From: Glutamicibacter sp. MNS18
GTDB lineage: Bacteria; Actinomycetota; Actinomycetes; Actinomycetales; Micrococcaceae
Direction: 5' to 3'
Assembly (NCBI RefSeq): GCF_026107515.2
Contig: NZ_JAPCHW010000010.1
Coordinates: 44,747-108,746 of the forward strand
DNA length: 64,000 nucleotides
Part shown: positions 44,578 to 56,919 of the stretch, one piece after another
Position numbering within the stretch: the first letter of the stretch is position 1
Layout: every line of letters begins with the position of its first letter
Program-made: the position numbers and the translations under genes
The notes under the pieces: model-generated
What the model was told of the DNA's origin: nothing
The model's input: the letters and a program-made list of their open reading frames with translations, nothing else
Database searches by the model: none

Positions 44578-45813
44578 ATGACCCAACAGCCTGATCCCGG
44601 AGACCAGAAGGACCTGCCGGAGCCACCTGCCGGGCCGCAGGACACGGCCACCGGGCGACGCGCCCTGCATGCCACCCAAATCAGCGAACGACTTGCGCGG
44701 ATCCTTCGCGGACCGGCCCGCAAACCGGCCCTGGGCGAGGAGCCGGTCCTGGACCAGGAGCAGCAGCTGGAACCTCCGTTGCTGCTGCATCCGGTGGCAC
44801 TTGGGTTCTTGGCCACATTGGGCGTGGGCCTGGCCATGGGCGGCTATTACCTGCTGACCAATGTCGGCCCGCTGGTGACCTGGATCGTGATCGCGATGTT
44901 CATCGCCCTGGGGCTGGACCCGATCGTGCGCTTTCTCACCCGCCGCGGACTGGGCCGCCCGGTGGCGGTACTGTGCACCATGGTGGGCATCTTCGCGGTC
45001 TTCGGCGGCTTCCTGGCGATGATCATCCCCACCCTGGTCACACAGATCACCCAGTTCATCGACGGCGCCCCGGACCTGGTGGACGAGGTGCTGGCCAGCG
45101 ACGTGATCGACCAGCTGGACCGGCAATACGAGTTGACCGATCGGATCACCGACGAGGTGGACAGCTTCTTCGGGGATTCAGGCGCGGTGGCCAACATCTT
45201 CGGCGGAGTGCTCGGCGTGTCACAAACAGTGGCCCAGTCGATGTTCGGCGTGCTGATCGTGCTGGTGCTGGCCGTCTACTTCCTGGCCTCGCTGCCCTCG
45301 ATCACCGCCTTCTCGCTACGCCTGGCCCCACGTTCCAGGCGCGCCCGGGTAGGTGAACTGCTCAACCGGATCACCCGCTCGGTGGGCAACTACGTGATCG
45401 GGCAGGCCTCGGTGGCACTGCTCAACGCGCTGGTCGCGCTGATCCTGATGAGCATCCTCAAGGTCCCCTTCGCCGCGCTACTGACCCTGCTGGTGGCGAT
45501 GCTCGCCTTCATCCCGCTGGTCGGCGCGGTCATCGCCGGGGTGCTGGTGACCGCGATCTGCCTGACCCTGAGCTGGCAGACAGCACTGATCTACGGCATC
45601 TGCTATTTCGGCTACCTGCAGGTCGAGGCCTACCTCATCTCCCCACGTATCATGCACAAGGCGGTGGCGGTCCCCGGCGCGGTGGCCGTGATCTCGGTGA
45701 TCGCCGGCGGCTCGCTGGCCGGGATCACCGGCGCCCTGGTGGCCATCCCCACCGCCGCGGCCGCGATGATCCTGCTGCGCGAGGTCTTCATCGCCCGGCA
45801 GGACAGGCTCTAG
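44578..45813 (+). CDS. AI-2E family transporter
   Basis: The 411-residue protein has a cytoplasmic N-terminus of about 75 residues, eight hydrophobic segments and a long central loop (about residues 150-215). The C-terminal half shows the family pattern VGNYVIGQASVALLNALVA and LISPRIMHKAVAVPG. Family members export signalling or other small molecules or act as antiporters; the substrate here is open. TAAGCT (44565-44570) lies seven bases before the ATG, so the mRNA is probably leaderless. Confidence 0.88.
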   Translation: MTQQPDPGDQKDLPEPPAGPQDTATGRRALHATQISERLARILRGPARKPALGEEPVLDQEQQLEPPLLLHPVALGFLATLGVGLAMGGYYLLTNVGPLVTWIVIAMFIALGLDPIVRFLTRRGLGRPVAVLCTMVGIFAVFGGFLAMIIPTLVTQITQFIDGAPDLVDEVLASDVIDQLDRQYELTDRITDEVDSFFGDSGAVANIFGGVLGVSQTVAQSMFGVLIVLVLAVYFLASLPSITAFSLRLAPRSRRARVGELLNRITRSVGNYVIGQASVALLNALVALILMSILKVPFAALLTLLVAMLAFIPLVGAVIAGVLVTAICLTLSWQTALIYGICYFGYLQVEAYLISPRIMHKAVAVPGAVAVISVIAGGSLAGITGALVAIPTAAAAMILLREVFIARQDRL

Positions 45814-45889
45814 GACAGCATTCGAACAAGTTTTCCCCATCAGGGGAACCGCGAATCAAACTGTCGGTGGCATCTTCTAGAATTGTGGC

Positions 45890-47335
45890 ATGGAACACAA
45901 CAGCGGACCTTCCGGTGACCACCCGGCTCCGGTCCCGGCAGGGACCACGCCACCGACCCATCCGGACTTCGGTGCGATCATCCACGACCTGCGGTTCCGC
46001 ATTACCCGCGCCATCGACAGCGGTGACACCGCTCTCTGCCTGGAGCTGATCAGCACCCTGGAAGCCACCAAGGCCTCGCTCAGTGCCATCCAGGCCCGTG
46101 CCGCCTACGCGGTCGAGGAACAAACCATCAGCGCACACCGGCAAGCCGGCACCCACCTCAAGCAACTGCACCGGGGGGCCGCCTCGATGGTCGCGCTGTC
46201 ACGGATGAAACCACAACAGGGATCACGGGTCTACCTCGACGCGGTCCGCCTCCTCCAGGAAGACATGCCCTGCCTCGAATCCCGTTTCATGGCCGGAGAT
46301 GTGAGCGAGGACCAGGTCCTGGCGCTACTCGGCCCGCTCATGCAGGCCACGCGGGAAGACCGCTACGCGCTGGATCGGCAGTACTCCCGCAATCCGGACA
46401 TGCTCCAGGGCTTGGGCACCGGGCAGTGCTCCGATCTGGCCCGCAAACACATGGATACCCTGCATGGGCCCGAACGCACGGCCGAACTGCATGATGCGGA
46501 CAAGCACCGTTACCTACGTTGTGTGGCCGAGGAAAAGTGGGTACGCGTCTACGGACGGCTGCCACTGCCCGAGGGACTGGCACTCAAACAGTATCTGGAG
46601 TCCCAGGCACGTAATCTGCAACAGCGCGGGGACAAGCGCACCCACGACCAGTTGGGCTGCGATCTGCTCATGAGTGCGCTTACCGGTGCCGGGGACGGGC
46701 CGTTCCCGCTGAAACTGGACCTGCAACTGATCATGACCGAACGTTCCCTGTTCCTGGGTGCGAACGAGCCTGCCGTCCTTCCCGGCTACGGGGTGATCCC
46801 GGCCCAATACGCTCGGCGTCTGCTGGCCGCCCCCTACAACGTCGATTCTCCCGAGGATGAGTCCTACGACCAGGGCACGGCCTTCCGATTGAAGGCCACC
46901 GCGGCCTTCCAGCGCCTGTTCACCGCACCGGGCGGCCAGGACCTGGTGGCCATGGACAGCCGCCACCGCATCTTTCCCAAGATCCTCAAGGGCTTCATCG
47001 CCGATCGGGACGTCTACTGCCGCACCCCGTACTGCACGAACAGGGCCAGCCAGGCCGACCACGTCGTCCAGGCCGCACTCGGCGGGCCGACCTCCATACA
47101 TAACGGGGCTTGGCGATGCAGATCTTGCAACCTCTCGAAGGAAACCCCGACCTGGCGGGAAAAGCTCGAGGACCTGCTACCGCACACCATCCGCATCGAA
47201 CCGGTTCCCGGCATCAGTTACCGCTCCAAGGCCCCGCCCATACAGGGAATAGTGCGCCACCGCGTACCCGTGCTGGACGCTCGTTCCGCCTTCTGGGTGC
47301 AGGCACTGGGTCATGCCGCGGCGGACACCGGGTAG
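45890..47335 (+). CDS. HNH endonuclease-motif protein (DUF222 type)
   Basis: The 481-residue protein has a long helical DUF222-like region (residues 20-330) and ends in an HNH nuclease motif: YCRTPYCTNRASQADHVVQA, then GAWRCRSCNLSKETPTW, with four cysteines for zinc and the D-H pair. These proteins occur in many copies in actinobacteria; their role is unclear and some may be mobile. The ATG lies six bases below TAGAAT (45878-45883). Monocistronic. Confidence 0.85.
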   Translation: MEHNSGPSGDHPAPVPAGTTPPTHPDFGAIIHDLRFRITRAIDSGDTALCLELISTLEATKASLSAIQARAAYAVEEQTISAHRQAGTHLKQLHRGAASMVALSRMKPQQGSRVYLDAVRLLQEDMPCLESRFMAGDVSEDQVLALLGPLMQATREDRYALDRQYSRNPDMLQGLGTGQCSDLARKHMDTLHGPERTAELHDADKHRYLRCVAEEKWVRVYGRLPLPEGLALKQYLESQARNLQQRGDKRTHDQLGCDLLMSALTGAGDGPFPLKLDLQLIMTERSLFLGANEPAVLPGYGVIPAQYARRLLAAPYNVDSPEDESYDQGTAFRLKATAAFQRLFTAPGGQDLVAMDSRHRIFPKILKGFIADRDVYCRTPYCTNRASQADHVVQAALGGPTSIHNGAWRCRSCNLSKETPTWREKLEDLLPHTIRIEPVPGISYRSKAPPIQGIVRHRVPVLDARSAFWVQALGHAAADTG

Positions 47336-47462
47336 CATCTTCCCGTCCCGGCGCCGCCTCTAACGACAAACTCCCGTGTCAGCTTGACGTGCCCGGATAG
47401 ACGCGCCATAGTGACAGCACAGGGTTCACCCGACCCGGATCAGCTGCACGAATTGAGGAATC

Positions 47463-47855
47463 ATGGCTTCCACTCCGCGCACACCCGAAGAATTTACTCC
47501 CGAAGAGGAGCCTGTCTCAGACGGGCTCTCCGAGGTGGACTACCCGGAGGAGTCAACCACCCCGGTTAACCATCCGACCGAGCCTGTCGACAGCAGCAAG
47601 CAGGTCACCCGCGCCGGGATGGTCTGGACCGCCACGGTGGCCGGACTGCTCATGCTGGTGCTGCTGATCATCTTCATCGTGCAGAACCAGGACCAGGTGA
47701 CATTACGTTACTTCGGCCTGAGCGGACAGGTCAGCTTGGGCCTTGCGCTGTTCATCGCGGCCGTGGGTGGCGGTATCCTGGCAGCCATCGCCGGCGCGGT
47801 GCGAATCATCCAGCTGCGCACCATGGCCCGCAAGTCCCGCAAGAACAGCCACTAG
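47463..47855 (+). CDS. LapA-domain membrane protein
   Basis: The 130-residue protein has an acidic N-terminal tail of about 45 residues and then two membrane helices around the conserved IVQNQDQVTLRYFGLSGQVS segment, the LapA (lipopolysaccharide assembly A) domain. It ends in a basic tail RKSRKNSH. The name comes from Gram-negative bacteria; in a Gram-positive organism its function is unknown. GAGGA precedes the ATG. Confidence 0.82.
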   Translation: MASTPRTPEEFTPEEEPVSDGLSEVDYPEESTTPVNHPTEPVDSSKQVTRAGMVWTATVAGLLMLVLLIIFIVQNQDQVTLRYFGLSGQVSLGLALFIAAVGGGILAAIAGAVRIIQLRTMARKSRKNSH

Positions 47856-47857
47856 GC

Positions 47858-48199
47858 TCAATAGCGGTAGGAGCGGGTGGACCAGCAGCGTTCATGCCAG
47901 TGCCGGCGTGCCGCGGCGCTTGCCTCGTCCCCCGACCAGTGGTCGGCGCGCCAGGCCACGATATGCGACAGGCCAACGGAGATCACCCCATGGCATCCGG
48001 GGCAGGTATAGGTCTTGCCGGCGGCCATCACGCCGATCTTGCGCACATGCCATTGTCCGTCCGGCGCATCCTGCAGCCGCACCACCCCGTACCGGGCACG
48101 TTCCACCCAGTCTTCCTCGTACCGCGGTTCGGCGGCGTTGTTACGGGGCGCTGGGTTGCGCGACCTGCCGTTGCGGCGGGGACGATTCGAACGTGGCAT
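47858..48199 (-). CDS. Small basic protein with zinc-ribbon-like C-terminus
   Basis: The 113-residue protein begins [16 protein letters not shown] and has the segment [20 protein letters not shown] then ADHWSG and RRHWHERCW, which supply C, C, H, H and C side chains for a metal site. Homologues in actinobacteria are sometimes labelled ATP/GTP-binding, but no P-loop is visible. It converges on the LapA gene with two bases between the stops and is divergent from nucS. Confidence 0.7.
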   Translation of the reverse strand: MPRSNRPRRNGRSRNPAPRNNAAEPRYEEDWVERARYGVVRLQDAPDGQWHVRKIGVMAAGKTYTCPGCHGVISVGLSHIVAWRADHWSGDEASAAARRHWHERCWSTRSYRY

Positions 48200-48257
48200 G
48201 AATCCATCATGCCGCATCGGTACGCACCGGTTCCAACTAGCGGGTAGTGTTGGATGG

Positions 48258-48953
48258 GTGCGTTTAGTTGTTGCGAAATGTTCCGTAGATTATGTGGGCC
48301 GTCTGCGTGCCCACCTGCCCCTGGCCAAACGGCTGGTCATGGTCAAGGCCGACGGCTCGGTCCTGATCCACTCCGATGGCGGTAGCTACAAGCCGTTGAA
48401 TTGGATGAATCCCCCGCTGACCATGCATGTGCTGGAGCCCGAGGCCGAGCTGGCCGAGGAAGGCGTGACCCAGGTCTGGCGTTTGGCCGCGGCAAAGAGC
48501 GATGATGCGTTGACCATCAACTTCCACCAGATCGAACACGACTCCGCCCACGAGTTGGGCACCGATCCCGGGTTGATCAAGGACGGGGTGGAAGCCGACC
48601 TGCAACGGCTGCTGGCCGAGCAGATCGAGCTGCTCGGTAGCGGGCACACACTGATCCGCCGCGAGTACATGACCGCCATCGGCCCGGTGGACATCCTGGC
48701 CCGGGACCAGGCCGGCGCCACGGTGGCCGTGGAACTCAAGCGCCGCGGGGATATCGACGGCGTGGAGCAGCTGACCCGCTACCTGGAACTGCTCAACCGT
48801 GATCCGCTGCTCAAGCCGGTGCAGGGGATCTTCGCCGCGCAGCAGATCAAGCCGCAGGCCCGCACACTGGCCGAGGACCGCGGCATCCGTTGCCTGGTCC
48901 TGGATTACGACGCCATGCGTGGCGTGGACGATTCGGCCGGACGGCTCTTCTAG
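48258..48953 (+). CDS. nucS: Endonuclease NucS (mismatch-specific)
   Basis: The 231-residue protein has the NucS catalytic pattern: [20 protein letters not shown] continuing into K-R-R, with D, E and K residues of the RecB-like nuclease. NucS replaces MutS-MutL in most actinobacteria and cuts both strands at mismatches. The C-terminal GRLF may be the sliding-clamp contact. The GTG at 48258 is seven bases below TAGTGT (48245-48250), so the message is probably leaderless; the frame is open further upstream, but that part is on the far side of the promoter. Confidence 0.94.
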   Translation: MRLVVAKCSVDYVGRLRAHLPLAKRLVMVKADGSVLIHSDGGSYKPLNWMNPPLTMHVLEPEAELAEEGVTQVWRLAAAKSDDALTINFHQIEHDSAHELGTDPGLIKDGVEADLQRLLAEQIELLGSGHTLIRREYMTAIGPVDILARDQAGATVAVELKRRGDIDGVEQLTRYLELLNRDPLLKPVQGIFAAQQIKPQARTLAEDRGIRCLVLDYDAMRGVDDSAGRLF

Positions 48954-49011
48954 CACACTTATTTGGGTCGAATCCGGTGCACCGGCGCCCAAGTGTGCCT
49001 AAGCTGTTCTC

Positions 49012-50226
49012 ATGAGCATCACACAGCGCACCGTAATGTATGCCCGTTTGGTCTCCGACGGCCTGCAGGTTTCCGATGGCGCGCTTGCCATCGAGGGCGA
49101 CCGTATCACCTTCGCGGGGAACCGCGATGACTTCCTGGCCCTGGACGAGGCCAAGGACTACACCGAGCATCCGCTGCCCGCGGACGCGTTGCTCGTGCCC
49201 GGGCTCATCGACATCCATTGCCATGGAGCGGCCGGTAGCGATTTCTCGGCCCCCGAGCACACCGGGGTCACCCGGGCCGTGGATTTCCTGCACCGGGCCG
49301 GCACCACCACGGTGATCGCCTCGCTGGTTTCCGCGGACCATGCGCAGATGCTGCATGCCTGCGAGGTACTCGCCGAATTCGCCGAATCCGGGCTGCTCGC
49401 CGGGATCCACGCCGAGGGGCCCTTCCTGTCAGCCGAACGCTGCGGGGCCCAATACCCGGGCTTCCTCACCGACCCGGACCCGCAATTCGTTGACGAGCTG
49501 GTCATGGCCGCCCGGGGCCAATTACGCACGATGACCTTTGCCCCGGAGCTACCGGAAACCGATGAGCTGATCGAGGCGCTGGTCTCCCACGGCATCGTGC
49601 CCGCGGTGGGCCACACCGCGGCCACCGCCGTGCAGACCCGCCAGGCACTGGAGCAGGCCCGGGAGGAGCTGCAAAGTGCCGGGGTGGACGGTTTCACCGA
49701 ACGCCCGGTAGTCAGCCACCTGTTCAACGCCATGCCGCCGCTGTACCACCGTGAGCCGGGCCCGGTGGCCGCGGCGCTGGAACTGGCGGCCAAGGACAAC
49801 GCGATCCTGGAACTCATCGCCGACGGCGTGCACCTGGCCCCCGATACGGTTCGGATGGTCTTCGCGTTGGTCGGGGCGAAGTCCGTGGCACTGGTCAGCG
49901 ATTCGATGGCCGCCACGGGCCTGGCCGACGGTCGCTATACCCTGGGTCCGCAGGAGGTCACGGTGCACGACGGGCAGGCCCACCTGACCGGTGACGACCG
50001 GTTGGCCGGCAGCACCGCCACCCTGCTGCAGGTGTTGCGCCGCACCGTGGCCGCCGGGGTGCCGCTGGTGCGCGCCGTCATCTCCGCCACCAAGGTCCCG
50101 GCCGCGCTGATCGGGCTGGCCGACGAGGCCGGACGGCTCCATACCGGGTTTGCCGCCGATGTGCTGGTACTGACCCCCGAACTGGAACTGACCGCGGTCT
50201 TCCGCAAGGGACAACTGCTGGATTAA
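49012..50226 (+). CDS. nagA: N-acetylglucosamine-6-phosphate deacetylase
   Basis: The 404-residue protein has the amidohydrolase motifs in order: PGLIDIHCHGAAG, AGIHAEGPFLS, VGHTAAT, SHLFNAMPPLYHR and the catalytic aspartate in ALVSDSMAATG. It deacetylates GlcNAc-6-phosphate in amino-sugar catabolism and wall recycling. The ATG is six bases below TAAGCT (49000-49005). A bidirectional terminator follows. No other nag gene is adjacent. Confidence 0.95.
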   Translation: MSITQRTVMYARLVSDGLQVSDGALAIEGDRITFAGNRDDFLALDEAKDYTEHPLPADALLVPGLIDIHCHGAAGSDFSAPEHTGVTRAVDFLHRAGTTTVIASLVSADHAQMLHACEVLAEFAESGLLAGIHAEGPFLSAERCGAQYPGFLTDPDPQFVDELVMAARGQLRTMTFAPELPETDELIEALVSHGIVPAVGHTAATAVQTRQALEQAREELQSAGVDGFTERPVVSHLFNAMPPLYHREPGPVAAALELAAKDNAILELIADGVHLAPDTVRMVFALVGAKSVALVSDSMAATGLADGRYTLGPQEVTVHDGQAHLTGDDRLAGSTATLLQVLRRTVAAGVPLVRAVISATKVPAALIGLADEAGRLHTGFAADVLVLTPELELTAVFRKGQLLD

Positions 50227-50229
50227 AAC

Positions 50230-50259
50230 AATGAACCCCCACCAAGGTGGGGGTTCATT
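50230..50259. terminator. Bidirectional terminator between nagA and the atp operon
   Basis: AATGAACCCCCACC and GGTGGGGGTTCATT pair over 14 bp around AA. The hairpin overlaps the DUF2550 stop codon. Confidence 0.85.
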
Positions 50260-50686
50260 AGATCTGCCAGGAGCCGGCAATCGGGCCGGCTTCCAGCCAT
50301 GCGGAGAATCCGGTGTAATCCCGGTAATCCATCGCCAGTTCGATGCTCTCCTCTGCCCGCAGCAGGGTGACGATGACGAAACCCGGCGGGATCCGTCCGC
50401 GCTCGTCATCCTCAGGCTTGCGCCAGCCGCCCAGATCCAGCCCCTTGCGTTCAATGACGAAAGCCGGGATCGGGGAGACAGAGAAAAACCGCAACAGATC
50501 CACATGCGCTCCGCCGTAACGGCCCATGCACAACATCCAGCGCCCCTTGGGGGTGCGGATGGAGACATCGAAGGTGCCCAGTGTGCGCCGCAATTGGAAG
50601 CGACGCACACCCATGGCACCATAGAACGCTGCAATGCCGGCCAAGACCAGCAGGGCAATGAGAACTGGTGCGGTGATCTCGATCAA
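50258..50686 (-). CDS. DUF2550 membrane-anchored protein
   Basis: The 142-residue protein has one N-terminal membrane helix (PVLIALLVLAGIAAFYGAMG) and then a compact domain beginning FQLRRTLGTFDVSIR, the DUF2550 pattern. The gene directly follows atpC in many actinobacteria (six bases here) and is the last gene of the operon. Function unknown. Confidence 0.87.
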   Translation of the reverse strand: MIEITAPVLIALLVLAGIAAFYGAMGVRRFQLRRTLGTFDVSIRTPKGRWMLCMGRYGGAHVDLLRFFSVSPIPAFVIERKGLDLGGWRKPEDDERGRIPPGFVIVTLLRAEESIELAMDYRDYTGFSAWLEAGPIAGSWQI

Positions 50687-50692
50687 TGCGGC

Positions 50693-50959
50693 CTACGCTG
50701 CGTTGACCACTGCGTTATCGGCGACGATGACCACCCGGTCCGAATCCACGGAGAAGAATCCCCCGTCGACCTGGACCGAGAAGCGGGCGTCGGAAACCGG
50801 TTCGATTTCCAGATCCCCGGCGGCAAGGACGGTCAGTGTCGGAATGTGACCGGGCAGAACTCCGATCTCTCCGTCCACTGAACGGGCCCTGACCAGCTTC
50901 GCGGCACCGGCCCACACGAAGTGGTCCGCTGCGACGATCTCGACCTGAAGCTCGGCCAT
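50693..50959 (-). CDS. atpC: ATP synthase epsilon subunit
   Basis: The 88-residue protein begins MAELQVEIVAADHFVW and has the beta-sandwich motif GEIGVLPGHIPTL. It is short: the C-terminal helical hairpin of longer epsilon subunits is missing, as in other actinobacteria, so inhibition by that hairpin is not expected. It starts one base after the beta-subunit stop. Confidence 0.95.
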   Translation of the reverse strand: MAELQVEIVAADHFVWAGAAKLVRARSVDGEIGVLPGHIPTLTVLAAGDLEIEPVSDARFSVQVDGGFFSVDSDRVVIVADNAVVNAA

Positions 50960-50960
50960 G

Positions 50961-52445
<1,485 letters not shown>

Positions 52446-53339
52446 TTAGCTGCCCAGCGCGTCGGCGCCGGCGATAATTTCCGAAAGTTCCTGGGTGATT
52501 TCAGCCTGACGGGCATTGTTGAGCAATCGCGTGTACTTCTTGATCAGTTCGCCGGCATTGTCCCCGGCCGCCTTCATGGCGCGCTGGCGGGCAGCGAGCT
52601 CGGAGGCAGCGGATTGCAGCTGGGCGTTGAACAGTCGCGAATCGATGTATCGCGGAAGCAGCGCGTCCAGCACTTCATCCGGCGATGGCTCAAATTCGTA
52701 CAGTGGCAACAACTCGTTGGTCGGCGTCTCGGTTTCACCCTCGACAACTTCCAACGGCAACAGACGGATGACCGTCGGTTCCTGCGTGACCATCGACTTG
52801 AACTGGGTGTACACGACGTGGATCTCGTCCACGCCTCCCTGCTCGTAATCGGTTGCGAAATCCTCCAGGAGGGTTTCGCGCAGCTCGCGTGCGGTTTCGA
52901 AACGCGGGGAATCGGTTTCCCCGGTCCACACTCGGGCGTACTCGCGTGAACGGAAGTCGAAGTACGCCTGGGCCTTGCGGCCTACCAGGTAGGTCTTGAC
53001 TTCCTTGCCTTCTTCACGCAGGAGTTCCACGAGATGCTCTGCCTGCTTCAGAACGCTGGCGGAGTAGGACCCGGCGAGGCCTCGGTCCGATGTCATGATC
53101 AGCACTGCGGCGCGGCGAATCTGCGCCGGCTCGGTGGTCAGTGGGTGATCGACATCGGCCTGGGACGCGACGGCGGTAACTGCACGGGTAATCGCATTGG
53201 CATACGGCAACGAAGCCGCAACACGCGTACGTGCCTTGCCGATGCGGGATGCAGCGATCAGTTCCATCGCCTTGAAGATCTTGCGCATCGACGACGTCGA
53301 GTTGATCTTCTGGCGGTAGACCCGAATCTGGGCTCCCAT
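52446..53339 (-). CDS. atpG: ATP synthase gamma subunit
   Basis: The 297-residue protein begins [20 protein letters not shown] and has the conserved central-stalk segments [16 protein letters not shown] and the C-terminal [20 protein letters not shown]. It forms the rotating shaft of F1. Confidence 0.97.
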   Translation of the reverse strand: MGAQIRVYRQKINSTSSMRKIFKAMELIAASRIGKARTRVAASLPYANAITRAVTAVASQADVDHPLTTEPAQIRRAAVLIMTSDRGLAGSYSASVLKQAEHLVELLREEGKEVKTYLVGRKAQAYFDFRSREYARVWTGETDSPRFETARELRETLLEDFATDYEQGGVDEIHVVYTQFKSMVTQEPTVIRLLPLEVVEGETETPTNELLPLYEFEPSPDEVLDALLPRYIDSRLFNAQLQSAASELAARQRAMKAAGDNAGELIKKYTRLLNNARQAEITQELSEIIAGADALGS

Positions 53340-53367
53340 GTGTGTCCTTTCCTTATCCCCTACGCTT

Positions 53368-53399
53368 GGAGTGCGACGCCGTTTGCGGCGTCACACTCC
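53368..53399 (-). other. Intercistronic hairpin between atpA and atpG
   Basis: GGAGTGCGACGCC and GGCGTCACACTCC pair over 12 of 13 positions around a 6-base loop. It may set relative mRNA stability or attenuate transcription inside the operon. Confidence 0.5.
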
Positions 53400-53415
53400 T
53401 TGCGAAAGGAAAATG

Positions 53416-55053
53416 TCAGCGCTTCTGCTTGACGATCTGTTCCTGGTCGACGGACTCGGCGGGCAGAGCGTCGTGCTCCTCGTGTCCGGCGGCAACCAGC
53501 TTGTCGTCGCCGTCGCCGAAGAACCCGGCCTTGAAGTCGGCGATGCCGGCCTTCATGGCCTCGACGGTCTCGTCTTCCAGCTTGCCGGTCTGGCCGATCA
53601 CGGTCAGCACCTGGGTGCGGTGACGCAGGTAGTCGATGAACTCGGACTCGAAGCGGCGCACATCCTCCACCGGGACATCATCCAGGTAGCCGTTGGTGCC
53701 GGCCCAAACCGAGACAACCTGCTCCTCGACCGGGTACGGGGTGTACTGGCCCTGCTTGAGCAGTTCCATCAGGCGTGCACCGCGGGTCAGCTGCTGCTTC
53801 GAGGCGGCATCCAGATCCGAGGCGAACATCGCGAAGGCCTGCATGTCGCGGTACTGCGCCAGTTCCAGCTTCAGCGTACCGGAGACCTTCTTCATGGCCT
53901 TGACCTGGGCCGAACCACCCACGCGGGACACCGAGATGCCCACGTCGACGGCCGGACGCTGGTTGGCGTTGAACAGGTCCGACTGCAGGAAGATCTGGCC
54001 GTCGGTGATCGAGATGACGTTGGTCGGGATGAACGCACCCACGTCGTTGGCCTTGGTCTCGATGATCGGCAGACCGGTCATCGAACCGGCGCCGAGCTCG
54101 TCGGACAGCTTGGCGCAACGTTCCAGCAGGCGGGAGTGCAGGTAGAACACGTCGCCCGGGTAGGCTTCGCGTCCCGGCGGACGGCGCAACAGCAGCGATA
54201 CGGCGCGGTAGGCTTCGGCCTGCTTCGACAGGTCATCGAAGATGATCAGAACGTGCTTGCCACCGTACATCCAGTGCTGGCCGATGGCCGAGCCGGCGTA
54301 GGGTGCCAGGTACTTGAAGCCCGCCGGATCCGAGGCCGGGGAGGCCACGATGGTGGTGTACTCCAGGGCGCCGTGGTCTTCCAGGGTCTGGCGCACCGCG
54401 GCGATGGTCGAGGCCTTCTGGCCGACCGCGACGTAGATGCAGCGGACCTGCTTGGTCTCGTCCCCGGAAGCCCAGTTGGCCTTCTGGTTCAGGATGGTGT
54501 CAACCGCAATGGCGGTCTTACCGGTCTGGCGGTCACCAATGATCAGCTGGCGCTGGCCGCGACCGATGGGGATCATCGCGTCGATGGCCTTCATGCCGGT
54601 CTGCAGTGGCTCGTGCACACTCTTACGCTGGGTCACGCCAGGTGCCTGGAGTTCCAGGGCACGACGGCCCTCGGACTCGATCGGGCCCAGGTTGTCCATG
54701 GGCTCGCCCAGCGGATCAACCACGCGGCCCAGGTAGCCGTCGCCGACCGGAACCGAGAGGATCTCCCCGGTGCGCTCGACCTTCTGGCCTTCTTCGATCC
54801 CGGTGAAGTCACCGAGGACGACAACGCCGATTTCGCGGGTGTCGAGGTTCTGGGCCAGGCCCAGGGTGCCGTCTTCGAAACGAAGCAGCTCGTTCGCCAT
54901 GACGGAAGGAAGACCTTCCACCTTTGCAATGCCGTCGCTCGCTGTAATGACGCGTCCAACTTCGGTACGCGATGCCTTGCCCGGTTCGTAGGACGCTGCG
55001 AACTCGTTTAGGGCATTACGGACGTCATCAGCGTTGATGGTCAAATCGGCCAT
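53416..55053 (-). CDS. atpA: ATP synthase alpha subunit
   Basis: The 545-residue protein has the P-loop [13 protein letters not shown] near residue 170, YVAVGQKAS and [20 protein letters not shown]. It alternates with beta in the F1 head and binds non-catalytic nucleotide. A C-terminal extension of about 30 residues is charged. Confidence 0.97.
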   Translation of the reverse strand: MADLTINADDVRNALNEFAASYEPGKASRTEVGRVITASDGIAKVEGLPSVMANELLRFEDGTLGLAQNLDTREIGVVVLGDFTGIEEGQKVERTGEILSVPVGDGYLGRVVDPLGEPMDNLGPIESEGRRALELQAPGVTQRKSVHEPLQTGMKAIDAMIPIGRGQRQLIIGDRQTGKTAIAVDTILNQKANWASGDETKQVRCIYVAVGQKASTIAAVRQTLEDHGALEYTTIVASPASDPAGFKYLAPYAGSAIGQHWMYGGKHVLIIFDDLSKQAEAYRAVSLLLRRPPGREAYPGDVFYLHSRLLERCAKLSDELGAGSMTGLPIIETKANDVGAFIPTNVISITDGQIFLQSDLFNANQRPAVDVGISVSRVGGSAQVKAMKKVSGTLKLELAQYRDMQAFAMFASDLDAASKQQLTRGARLMELLKQGQYTPYPVEEQVVSVWAGTNGYLDDVPVEDVRRFESEFIDYLRHRTQVLTVIGQTGKLEDETVEAMKAGIADFKAGFFGDGDDKLVAAGHEEHDALPAESVDQEQIVKQKR

Positions 55054-55125
55054 CTGCAGTCCCTGCTCTCCTAAATTGTGATCCGTAGGCTAAGCAACGG
55101 ATCGAATGTGAATGAAGTCTGTAGT

Positions 55126-55144
55126 GGTCCTGGCTGGCAGGACC
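55126..55144 (-). other. Intercistronic hairpin between atpH and atpA
   Basis: GGTCCTG and CAGGACC pair around GCTGG in the 109-base gap, with a second small hairpin (CCACC/GGTGG) next to it. A role in processing or attenuation is only inferred. Confidence 0.4.
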
Positions 55145-55162
55145 CCACCGGATGGTGGAGTC

Positions 55163-55974
55163 CTAGCCGGCCAGGGAGCGGCGCAATTCGGCCACACGAG
55201 ATGCCACGGAGGCGTCGACGATATCGTCGCCCACCTTGACGACCAGGCCACCGACCAATGCTGGATCGATCGAGACGTTGATCTTCAGATCGCGGCCGTA
55301 GAGCTTGTTCAGGCTGGTTTCCAAACGCTGCACCTGCGACTCGGCCAAGGGGCGCGAGCTGATGATGTGCGCGATCCACCGCTGCTGGCGCTTGGCCACC
55401 AGGTCCATGAAACGCTCAACCAGGCGAACCGGCTTCAGACCGCGCGGGGCGATGGCCGCCTGGCGCAGCAGCAGCTGGGCCGGGGCCGAGGCTCCGGGAA
55501 CCAGCTTCAGGGCCAGTGCGGCCTTGGCTTCGGCCGGTGCCTGGGCATCGGTCAGTGCAGCCTGCAGTTCATGGCTTGCCGAAACGACCTCGATGAAGTC
55601 GAACAGGTCCTTCTGCAGCTTGTCCAACCCAGCCTTGTTGGCCTGCTGTTCAGCCACGGCAGCCACGGAGGTGACAGCCAGGGTTTCCAGCGCATCGCTA
55701 ATGTCGCGTTCCGAGCTCCAGCGAGTGGAAGCCAGCTGCTTGAGGGTCTGCTCGGCATCGGCCGAAACCTTCCCGCGCAGCAGCGAAGCCAACAGGGCTT
55801 CCTTTTCGGCGGCTTCACGGGCCGGATCAGTCAGTGCGCGGCGAAGACCGGAATTCGCATCCAGTACTTCCAGAACCGCAAACAGTTCCTTGGAAAGGTC
55901 AACGGTTGCCAGCGCAAGCTTGGGTTCCAAGGACTCCAAGGCCTTTGCCAATGACTCGCTCGATACACTTGCCA

Positions 55975-55975
<1 letters not shown>
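55163..55975 (-). CDS. atpH: ATP synthase delta subunit
   Basis: The 270-residue protein has an N-terminal helical domain, the middle segment YEQ-free linker and the C-terminal signature PALVGGLVVKVGDDIVDASV. It links F1 to the peripheral stalk. Its start shares one base with the atpF stop. Confidence 0.95.
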
Positions 55976-56541
<566 letters not shown>

Positions 56542-56610
56542 TTATCTACTAGTTTCCGCTGGTGTATGGGCCCCGCGATAGTGGCAGGGCCACTACAAAT
56601 CGCGGAAAGA

Positions 56611-56820
56611 CTAGGCGCCGACGACGAAAGCGAAAACCAGGCCCAGGATGGCCAGCGCTTCGGCCAGTGCGAAGCCGAGCATGGCGATCGGCTGCAGGAT
56701 GCGCTGAGCCTCAGGCTGGCGGGCAACACCGTTGATGTAGGCAGCGAAGATCAGACCCACGCCGATTGCCGAACCGATTGCAGCCAGGCCGTAGCCGATC
56801 ATATTCAAGGAGCCGTGCAT
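56611..56820 (-). CDS. atpE: ATP synthase c subunit
   Basis: The 69-residue hairpin of two membrane helices has the loop ARQPEA and the proton-carrying glutamate E54 in [12 protein letters not shown]. It forms the rotor ring. No sodium-binding Gln/Thr set is evident, so it is probably proton-driven. Confidence 0.97.
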   Translation of the reverse strand: MHGSLNMIGYGLAAIGSAIGVGLIFAAYINGVARQPEAQRILQPIAMLGFALAEALAILGLVFAFVVGA

Positions 56821-56919
56821 TTGTTTATTCCTTTCAAGATACCGAGTAGGTTTTCGGTAGGTTGTGAGGTATTCCCCGGTGGAGTGAGGGAAAATCTGTT
56901 TTGGTAGAGCCTAAATGAC

